Positions 15,254 to 21,368 of a stretch of 21,368 nt of DNA are shown piece by piece (positions within the stretch are counted from its first letter, which is position 1; the number at the start of each line of letters is the position of its first letter). Made by a program: the position numbers and the translations under genes. The notes under the pieces were generated by a model. It ran no database searches. It was not told the DNA's origin and was given only the letters and a program-made list of their open reading frames with translations. The DNA is from Candidatus Cloacimonadota bacterium (GTDB lineage Bacteria > Cloacimonadota > Cloacimonadia > Cloacimonadales > Cloacimonadaceae): assembly GCA_016875595.1 (NCBI GenBank), contig VGPI01000005.1:1-21368 (forward strand), written 5' to 3'.

Positions 15254-16530
15254 TCAGGTTTGCGGTAGTATTCCAATACTTCACCAACAGTATATAGCGA
15301 GCCCCCTCCGATGATGATATCGCGGGGGCTTGTCTTTTGCAGGGCAAGAGATAACGCCTGGGCTACTGATGGCGCAGAATGGACATTGGACAGGTAACGG
15401 CGTGCTTGTCTGACTTGCACGGCTACTGAAGCGGCTCGGTCGGAACCATTTTGAGCAACATAAACCGCCTTGGCATGCTGGCAGAGGAGACGGATCATGG
15501 ATTTATAGTCCTTGTCTGCCAGGATGGAGATGATCATCACGAACTTGCGGCGGGGATAGCGCTGGGTCAAACTCTGCATTAAACTGGTGACGCCCTGCAC
15601 ATTGTGGGCGCCATCGATGATCAGGGTGGGGTGGCGCTGCAGGATCTGCATCCTGCCTTGCCAGTTGATGGTCATCAGGGCTTTTCTGAGTTTCGTTACC
15701 GATAGTTTGATCCCGTGCTTACGGGCATAGAGGATGAAAGCGGTGATGGCGATGGCGAGGTTATTTGCCTGATGCAAGCCGCTGAGATTGGAACGGATAC
15801 CTTTGATCTGTAGGTCGCCGAAGTGGTAATCAAATCCGATCCCCTGTCTGCCGGTGGTGACATTATCCACCCTAAAGTCCTTTCCGATGACAAACGCAGG
15901 TGCCTTGCGCTCCTGAGCAATATCCAGTATGACCTGGCGGGGGGATTCATCAATAAATCCAAGGATGACCGGGATGGAGGGCTTGATGATGCCGGCTTTT
16001 TCGGCAGCGATCAATTCCACTGTCCCACCCAGGGTCTTGACATGATCCAGTCCGATGGAAGTGATGGCAGTGATATCGGGCACAAAGAGATTGGTGGCGT
16101 CCAGGCGTCCGCCCAGTCCCACTTCCATGATGGCGGTCTGGACCTTTGCCTCGAGGAACATCTGGAAGGCGATAGCGGTGGTGATCTCGAAGAAGGAGGC
16201 ATTCCAGCGGGCAAAGGTCTGCTCATAGCGGTGAAAGAGGTCGAGGATGCTTTGGAAACAAGTTTCCCTGCCGCTGATGCGGAACCTTTCGCAGTAGTCG
16301 ATGAGATGGGGCGAAGTATTGAGTCCGGTGCTCAAGCCATGATGCCGCGCTATGGATTCCAATGCGGCACAGACGGAGCCCTTGCCATTGGTACCCGCAA
16401 TGTGAAAACCATTCAAACGCTCCTGGGGATCGCCCATCTCCGCCAGGACGTTTTGCATCCTGTCCAGCTCCAGCTTGACATTGCCGGAGTATTTCTGGTA
16501 AATATGTTTGAGAAATTCCTGATATTGCAT
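15250..16530 (-). CDS. folC: Dihydrofolate synthase / folylpolyglutamate synthase
   Basis: 426 residues, full FolC length. The ATP-binding loop is GTNGKGSV (46-53), followed by the FolC motif SPHLIDYCERFRISG (about 73-87), EVGLGGRLDATN (about 136-147) and TSIGLDHVKTLGG. The C-terminal ligase domain has DGAHNVQGV near 312 and GGGSLYTVGEVLEYY at the end. It joins dihydropteroate with glutamate and extends the polyglutamate tail of folates; which activities are retained cannot be told. It is convergent with the small membrane protein gene: both end in TAA within TTAA at 15250-15253. An intrinsic terminator at 16579-16602 separates it from the gene upstream. Confidence 0.95.
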   Translation of the reverse strand: MQYQEFLKHIYQKYSGNVKLELDRMQNVLAEMGDPQERLNGFHIAGTNGKGSVCAALESIARHHGLSTGLNTSPHLIDYCERFRISGRETCFQSILDLFHRYEQTFARWNASFFEITTAIAFQMFLEAKVQTAIMEVGLGGRLDATNLFVPDITAITSIGLDHVKTLGGTVELIAAEKAGIIKPSIPVILGFIDESPRQVILDIAQERKAPAFVIGKDFRVDNVTTGRQGIGFDYHFGDLQIKGIRSNLSGLHQANNLAIAITAFILYARKHGIKLSVTKLRKALMTINWQGRMQILQRHPTLIIDGAHNVQGVTSLMQSLTQRYPRRKFVMIISILADKDYKSMIRLLCQHAKAVYVAQNGSDRAASVAVQVRQARRYLSNVHSAPSVAQALSLALQKTSPRDIIIGGGSLYTVGEVLEYYRKPD

Positions 16531-16578
16531 ACTAATCCTTCCTGGCGCCGTCGGAAAGCGCTCCTGCTATCGGGATAG

Positions 16579-16602
16579 AAAAAAGTGACGCCGGAACGTC
16601 AC
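16579..16602 (-). terminator. Intrinsic terminator after the prepilin-like gene
   Basis: On the minus strand GTGACG-TTCCGG-CGTCAC is followed directly by six T (16584-16579). It lies 47 bases past the prepilin-like stop codon and about 50 before the folC start, so it ends the upstream operon. Confidence 0.75.
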
Positions 16603-16649
16603 CATAGAAGTTAATGTCGATTTGGCAGCCGCCGGCGAGTTATGTACCC

Positions 16650-17285
16650 TTAATTCTGAGGGAAAAGCAGGTCTTTGAACACGGTGGAATTGCCTCTGCG
16701 TTTGGTAAAGGCATCGGGATCCGTCTGCCAGATATTGATGTATTCTAGTAGTTTTTCCTTTTTCAGACGTCCGTTCGATCCGGTCTGCTGGTCGATATAA
16801 TCAATGTCATCAATCATATAGTTCTGGAGCTGGGTCGGCTCCATATTTTCATAGAACTGTTTGGGGATCATATGTTTGGGATAAGTGGTCAGATTGGGGC
16901 AGATGACGATGGCGCCGAAATTGTGTTTCACTTCCTCGCCGATCCGGTCGGCAACATATTTACCGAAGACGATATATCCGGTCTTGTCTTTGCCACGGGA
17001 TTCGGGGCATTTGGTAATCGTATTGAGATAGGTATTCTTTTTCTGGTCATGACGTTTGGGTGTATTGAGCAAGACCGTGAGATCGCCGCTAAAATCCTGA
17101 TTGTAGTCCCTGAGATAATCTATTGTCCCCACCCAAATGGCTTTCATATTGTTCAGGCAGTCCTCTTCGTTTTTGGTTTTGTCCAGATTAAAGAAACTCG
17201 GTAGCGCCAAAACCGCCACCAGCGCCAGAAAGAGGATGATGCTGATCACGGTATAAACCGAGAATCCGCGTTGATCGCTTGCCAT
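16650..17285 (-). CDS. Prepilin-like (type IV pilin / pseudopilin-like) membrane protein
   Basis: 211 residues. The N-terminus MASDQRGFSVYTV followed by a hydrophobic helix to about residue 30 resembles a class III/type IV prepilin, with possible peptidase cleavage after G7. The usual glutamate at +5 of the mature form is absent (T12), which matters for pilin assembly. Hence it may be a minor pseudopilin or only a single-helix membrane protein. The rest is hydrophilic, with four cysteines. GGAG precedes the ATG at 17285. It lies 77 bases after the transglycosylase gene and is followed by a clear terminator. I do not recognise a closer family. Possible relation to type II secretion or DNA uptake is inferred only. 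Confidence 0.7.
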   Translation of the reverse strand: MASDQRGFSVYTVISIILFLALVAVLALPSFFNLDKTKNEEDCLNNMKAIWVGTIDYLRDYNQDFSGDLTVLLNTPKRHDQKKNTYLNTITKCPESRGKDKTGYIVFGKYVADRIGEEVKHNFGAIVICPNLTTYPKHMIPKQFYENMEPTQLQNYMIDDIDYIDQQTGSNGRLKKEKLLEYINIWQTDPDAFTKRRGNSTVFKDLLFPQN

Positions 17286-17362
17286 AATCTACTCCTGTTC
17301 GTTCTTCGTCTTATACGACAAATCTGTCTTTGGAAAATACCAATTTCAGGGCGTCAATCTCG

Positions 17363-17896
17363 TCAAGGTTTTTCTTTGGACCGGGTATCCCGCTTGAGAA
17401 TTTTGTCGATGTAGGCACTGGTCTCACGGATGTCGCGAAACAGATGCCGGTAGTCCTTGCCGGTCTCGATCCGCATCCCTCGGACCCGCCGGTCCACATT
17501 GGTCTCACCCCAGTTGTAAGCAGCCAAAACCAGCGTCCAGTTCTTATTGTATTTCTTTTGCAGGTACTTGATATAACGGGCGCAGAGCTTGAGGTTGTAC
17601 AGTGGCACGAAGAGCATCCCGCTGCGGTATTCCGGATGGATGTATCGGGCAGTATTTTCCCGCATCTGACCCAGCCCGACGGCTTGCTTGGGCGATATGG
17701 CAAACGAGCGGAAAGCGCTTTCAGTGTTGATCAGACGATAGAAAACAGCCGGTTCGATGTTGTAATAAACCGCTACTCCAAGCGTCATCAGACGGATGGA
17801 GAGGGGATTGAAAGTAAAGATGACGAGGATGGATAGCAGGATCAATCCGGAGAGCAACCAGCGTTTCCGGCGTTTTAGCGGCTTAGCTTTGCCCAT
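17363..17896 (-). CDS. Membrane-anchored lytic transglycosylase (SLT domain)
   Basis: 177 residues. A positively charged N-terminus and one hydrophobic segment (about 13-29) act as signal anchor. The SLT domain has catalytic E59 in NTESAFRSFAISPKQAVG, GLGQM (74-78) and AYNWGETNV (about 125-133), all typical. It should cleave murein glycan strands in the periplasm with formation of anhydro ends. It is compact compared with full-length Slt proteins. Its start overlaps the end of the TPR gene by 22 bases, so the two are translationally coupled. Such enzymes often open the wall for envelope machines, which would fit the prepilin-like neighbour, but this is inference. Confidence 0.92.
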   Translation of the reverse strand: MGKAKPLKRRKRWLLSGLILLSILVIFTFNPLSIRLMTLGVAVYYNIEPAVFYRLINTESAFRSFAISPKQAVGLGQMRENTARYIHPEYRSGMLFVPLYNLKLCARYIKYLQKKYNKNWTLVLAAYNWGETNVDRRVRGMRIETGKDYRHLFRDIRETSAYIDKILKRDTRSKEKP

Positions 17897-18516
17897 ACCT
17901 TGCGGAAATGTTTCTTGAAGGGGATGTTCTCCGGTGCCATCGCCATTGCCTGACGCAAATAGGACAGGATCAGTTCTTTGTCGGCCTTGAGTTCCATCAG
18001 CAGCACCCCGATATTATGCTTCAGGACGGCATCTTCAGGAGCGAGGGATTCAGCTTCCTGCAACAGCTTCAACGCCTGCCTCCGGTCACCATCCTCGCGT
18101 GCCAGCATCGCCTGGAACTGCAGATCAGTACTCTGACTATAGCACTTACGTCTTTCCGGTTCAGCCGCCATGGCGGCATAATCGGCAAGTGTCCTGAGCT
18201 GAGGATAGCAATCCGAGAGCTTTTGAAACACATTCACCGCCTCCTGCCACCGATCCAGCAAGAGGTAGGTCTGTCCCAAACCGAGTGCGGTCAGGGGCTC
18301 CGGCTTTTCCGGATCAAAGATGCTCTCCAGGATCTGCCGTGCCTGGTCGTATTCCAGCAGGTTCAGATGAGCCAAAGCCAGGTTATACAGATTTGAGGGA
18401 GAGGGCTCTCGAGCAGCGGCTTTTTGGAAAAGACGATGAGCACGCCGGCGGCTGCCCAAGACCAATTGACGTAGTCCACGCTGCATCAGCAGCCGTGCAT
18501 AGAGTCGCTTGAACAT
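17875..18516 (-). CDS. Tetratricopeptide-repeat protein
   Basis: 213 residues made of helical repeats. TPR-like units are visible at about 18-50, 40-70 (SNLYNLALAHLNLLEYDQARQ), 73-103 (LTALGLGQTYLLLDRWQEAV) and 145-205 (DAVLKHNIGVLLMELKADKE). No signal peptide is obvious, although the first 20 residues are basic. Probably a scaffold for protein contacts. It begins 10 bases after the ferritin-like gene and overlaps the transglycosylase start. The ribosome binding site is poor, consistent with coupling. A role in a cell-wall or secretion complex is inferred from neighbours only. Confidence 0.8.
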   Translation of the reverse strand: MFKRLYARLLMQRGLRQLVLGSRRRAHRLFQKAAAREPSPSNLYNLALAHLNLLEYDQARQILESIFDPEKPEPLTALGLGQTYLLLDRWQEAVNVFQKLSDCYPQLRTLADYAAMAAEPERRKCYSQSTDLQFQAMLAREDGDRRQALKLLQEAESLAPEDAVLKHNIGVLLMELKADKELILSYLRQAMAMAPENIPFKKHFRKVWAKLSR

Positions 18517-18526
18517 CAGGTCTTGC

Positions 18527-19012
18527 TTATGCCAGGTTTTTCTGGTAGTCGCTCAACCACAACACATGCGAAACTTCCTCATGGATGATGCGGCGCAGGA
18601 CTGCTTTTGCCCGCTTATGACTGATGCTGTCACTGATCGCATGGAAGTAGAGCAGCGTATCTTTCTCAAACAGAATGGCATAGTCCACTATGGCACGGAT
18701 GTTTTTGGCTTCTGAGGCAAGTTTGATGGCAGCATCGGGGGTGTAGAAGATGCGGCTGTCCACGATGGATTTCAGATAACTTGCCACCAATTCCCACTCC
18801 GGGGTAAGCTCCAGAACGCTCAGATCCTGATCCTCACGCAATTGCAGGAAAGTCCTTTCATGATTGAATTCGGCATCTCGCAGACGCTCGATAAACTCAC
18901 GGGAAGTGCTGTCCAGATCCTTGCGTTTACTCGCCTCGCTATAGAAGGCATAGCCGTTGCGCTCGATCTGCACAGCCATTTCGATGATCTCATTGACGGA
19001 AAATGCCGGCAT
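18527..19012 (-). CDS. Ferritin-like / rubrerythrin-type diiron protein
   Basis: 161 residues from ATG 19012, which has GGAGG 5 bases upstream; an ATG at 19024 overlaps that ribosome binding site and is less likely. A four-helix bundle is suggested with all diiron ligands: E17, E48-x2-H51 (EFNH), E116 and E146-x2-H149 (EEVSH), plus tyrosines Y24 and Y122 in the usual places. No C-terminal rubredoxin domain is present. The family handles peroxide or stores iron in anaerobes, so oxidative stress protection is likely. It heads an operon with TPR, transglycosylase and prepilin-like genes and is divergent from the glycyl radical enzyme, whose cofactor is oxygen sensitive. Confidence 0.85.
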   Translation of the reverse strand: MPAFSVNEIIEMAVQIERNGYAFYSEASKRKDLDSTSREFIERLRDAEFNHERTFLQLREDQDLSVLELTPEWELVASYLKSIVDSRIFYTPDAAIKLASEAKNIRAIVDYAILFEKDTLLYFHAISDSISHKRAKAVLRRIIHEEVSHVLWLSDYQKNLA

Positions 19013-19169
19013 ATCATCCTCCATTTCTATTTGTGTCTTTCCTTGCCAGCGCTTGTCTTTCTGTCAAGTCAAAAAACGGGCACAAGAAATTGATTGACTT
19101 TTTTTACTCTGCGCATGATCCGGAACAAAGAGACCATAGAACAGCATAAACCATATTCAGGAGTAAGTT

Positions 19170-21308
19170 ATGAAGACCATTACCGATCCCGAACCCCGGG
19201 AGGTTCACCGTGAGCCGTCGACCATACGCATTTCACGTCTGCGTCAGCAATATCTCTCCTCTCCGCTGCATATCGATCTGGAATACATAACTCACTATAC
19301 CGCAGCCCACCAGGCAAGTGACGGCTATAATCCTCTGGAGCGCCGTGCTTTTTGTCATGCTCAGGCAATGATGCAGCTCAGTCCCCAGATCAGAAACGAT
19401 GAGTTGCTGGTGGGAACCAAGACCGGATACGTCCGCGGTGCCATACCCTACCTGAATTATGCCTGCCAATACGTCCTGCGTGAGCTCAACCGTGAAGAAC
19501 AGGAGGCACAGGACAAATTCACCGATATCGGCACCGGCGGAGGCATCGAGCTCAGCGTAAAGCTCGCCCGCTCCGGCAATTACGATATGTTTGGTAAAAA
19601 GTTCCTCATCCCCCGGGATGACAAAGCCACCCTCAAAGAGCTTGCCCAATACTGGTCAGGACGCTGTATGCAGGATGAGAGCGACCGGGTCTGGAAAGAG
19701 TCCTACCCCCAAGCTGATTTCATTGAAAAGGGCTGGCAGATGGGGCTTTACACCGCTCCGCACGATCCGGCGCCGGAAGGCCGCTACGTCCTGGATTTTG
19801 AGACCGCCCTGACGGAAGGGCTCACCCGCATCATCAAACGCGCTCAGGAGCAGATCGACAGGCACGAAATAACTGACTTTACCTCCTCCGAACAGCTCTT
19901 TTTCTGGAGAGCGGGGATAAAGACCCTCGAGGCAGTGATCATTTGGGCAGAGAACCACGCCCGGCTTGCTACCAAGCTGGCAGAGCAGGAACAAGACAGC
20001 ATCCGCCAAGAGGAAATGCTGGAGATCGCCAGAATCTGTCATCAAGTCCCGGCAAATCCTCCGCAGTCCTTCCGTGAAGCCATGCAGGCATGGTGGTTCA
20101 TCTATCTCGCCGGTCACATCGAAGGAGCGCATCTCGGCTATTCTCCCGGTCGCTTCGACCGTTATATGTATCCCTATTACCAGCGTGATCTGGACAAGGG
20201 GCTGATCACTCCCGAAGCTGCGCTCGAATTGCTCGAGGCATTGCGGATCAAAATGACCGAGATCGAATATATGGCATCCTTTTCCTGGGAGGGACTCGGC
20301 TCCGGCAACCTCTACCAGAACATGATCCTCGGCGGTCTGGATGAAGCCGGACGTCCCGCCGACAATGCGCTTTCCCTGCTAATCCTGCAGTCAGCCATCA
20401 ATTGTCAGACCACCCAACCGACCCTTTCCATCTGGTATGACGACCGCCTCAGCGACGAATTCCTGATGAAAGCCATCGAATGCGTCAAGACCGGCGTGGG
20501 ATTCCCCGCCTTTTTCAATACTGGGATCTATCTGCAGCATGAACTGGAGAAAAGCAAACTGCCCCTGGCGACCATCCGCAAATACGCCGCTATGGGCGGT
20601 TGCACCGAACCGACTATGGAGGGGATGAGCTATGGGATCGTCCAGGCGGGCTTCATCAACCATGCCAAGCTGTTTGAACTGGCGATCAACGGCGGCTTTG
20701 ACCCCATATCCAAACTCCAGCTTCACTCCATGCCCATTCCCCAGGATATTGCCCTATTAAAAGATAACTACCTCAGCATTCTCCGGCTCACCATCCGCCA
20801 CTGGCAGCGCTATTGGAACTACGTGATGGCTGCCCACCGCAATATCTGCAACCTGATCTTTTCCGCCATGCTGGTCAGGGATTGCATCACCCGAGGCAAG
20901 TCACTCGACGACGGCGGCGCCATTGTGAACGGTGCCCCCACCACCCTGAGCAGTGGAATGGTGAATGTGGTCAATAGCTTTGCCGCCGTGGAGGAGCTAT
21001 TTACCACTCAGAGATTGCACGACCTCGATGAACTCCGGACGGCTCTCAGTGCCAATTGGGAGGGCTTTGAGGATCTCCGCCGGCAGGCGATGCACGCTCC
21101 CAAATGGGGAAATAATGACCCCCGCGCTGACCGTTATTATGAGGAATTCTTCACCCGTTATTGTGAATTTGTCTCGGAACAGAAGAACTACTTGGGCGAG
21201 CCTTACGATCCGTCCATGCTGGCGATCAGTACGCATGCACCATTTGGCAGGGCATGCGGCGCAACTCCGGATGGACGCCTAGCCGAACTTGAGCAATTTA
21301 TCTTCTAA
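19170..21308 (+). CDS. Glycyl radical enzyme (pyruvate formate-lyase / diol-dehydratase-like family), C-terminally truncated
   Basis: 712 residues; complete members have about 780-850. The PFL-like barrel is well kept: catalytic C478 with E480 in MGGCTEPTMEG, as in the eliminase/dehydratase branch (CutC, glycerol and hydroxyproline dehydratase) rather than the CC of true PFL. GLGSGNLYQNMILGG and HAPFGRACGATPDGR are also present. After that last segment the frame leaves family sequence at about 21283 and stops within nine codons, so the glycyl radical domain with its RVxGY loop is missing. The start has AGGAG 6 bases before the ATG. No activating radical-SAM enzyme is in the window. As read it should be inactive; substrate class undecided. 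Confidence 0.88.
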   Translation: MKTITDPEPREVHREPSTIRISRLRQQYLSSPLHIDLEYITHYTAAHQASDGYNPLERRAFCHAQAMMQLSPQIRNDELLVGTKTGYVRGAIPYLNYACQYVLRELNREEQEAQDKFTDIGTGGGIELSVKLARSGNYDMFGKKFLIPRDDKATLKELAQYWSGRCMQDESDRVWKESYPQADFIEKGWQMGLYTAPHDPAPEGRYVLDFETALTEGLTRIIKRAQEQIDRHEITDFTSSEQLFFWRAGIKTLEAVIIWAENHARLATKLAEQEQDSIRQEEMLEIARICHQVPANPPQSFREAMQAWWFIYLAGHIEGAHLGYSPGRFDRYMYPYYQRDLDKGLITPEAALELLEALRIKMTEIEYMASFSWEGLGSGNLYQNMILGGLDEAGRPADNALSLLILQSAINCQTTQPTLSIWYDDRLSDEFLMKAIECVKTGVGFPAFFNTGIYLQHELEKSKLPLATIRKYAAMGGCTEPTMEGMSYGIVQAGFINHAKLFELAINGGFDPISKLQLHSMPIPQDIALLKDNYLSILRLTIRHWQRYWNYVMAAHRNICNLIFSAMLVRDCITRGKSLDDGGAIVNGAPTTLSSGMVNVVNSFAAVEELFTTQRLHDLDELRTALSANWEGFEDLRRQAMHAPKWGNNDPRADRYYEEFFTRYCEFVSEQKNYLGEPYDPSMLAISTHAPFGRACGATPDGRLAELEQFIF

Positions 21309-21368
21309 CGTATTGATACATATAGCCGAGAGGGAATTTTGGGCACTAATCTCTACACTTTTACTTTA
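21283..21368. other. AT-rich junction sequence interrupting the glycyl radical enzyme
   Basis: Beyond the GATPDGR codons the sequence is markedly more AT-rich than the gene before it and matches no expected continuation in any frame. It may be the edge of an inserted element or other rearrangement, cut by the window end. Confidence 0.4.

Overview
The window reads as a piece of an anaerobic bacterium of the FCB superphylum, most likely Candidatus Cloacimonadota or a close relative. This is inferred from gene content only. The signs are a secreted peptidase with a C-terminal FlgD-like (secretion-type) tail, a 29-residue COX24/bS22-like basic protein of the kind found in Bacteroidota relatives, a ferredoxin-fused electron-transfer flavoprotein and a glycyl radical enzyme. 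Clear AGGAG-type ribosome binding sites argue against a typical Bacteroidota member. No rRNA, tRNA, CRISPR array or recognisable transposase was seen.

Layout. 56-3025 (+): secreted M28 zinc metallopeptidase. 3026-3727: gene-free, with an 83-bp almost perfect palindrome and a GC-rich higher-order tandem repeat. 3728-7376 (-): comEC and a YqhD/BDH-type iron alcohol dehydrogenase. 7624-10655 (-): a compact operon, ferredoxin-EtfA then amidohydrolase then QueE. 10816-11211 (-): HU followed by the tiny COX24-like protein. 11583-12651 (+): a cysteine-rich small protein and a SAM methyltransferase. 12652-13012: gene-free, with a possible ORF remnant and a second perfect palindrome. 13013-15253 (+): a Ser/Thr kinase fused to a CD225 membrane domain, a DUF2752 protein and a small multi-pass membrane protein. 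15250-16530 (-): folC, sharing its stop codon bases with the preceding gene. 16650-19012 (-): ferritin-like diiron protein, TPR protein, membrane-anchored lytic transglycosylase and prepilin-like protein, ended by a clear intrinsic terminator. 19170-21308 (+): a glycyl radical enzyme that lacks its glycyl-radical domain because the reading frame runs into unrelated AT-rich sequence.

How the genes relate. Most are ordinary housekeeping or envelope genes of an amino-acid- or peptide-fermenting anaerobe: extracellular proteolysis, electron transfer, alcohol/aldehyde redox balance, folate and queuosine synthesis, DNA uptake. The most unusual items are the kinase-CD225/DUF2752/small membrane protein cluster, the two perfect palindromes that share one architecture (long arms, single A between them), the 84/111-bp alternating repeat array, and the truncated glycyl radical enzyme. 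I found no convincing complete new defence or mobile system. The kinase-CD225 cluster is the best candidate for an undescribed module.
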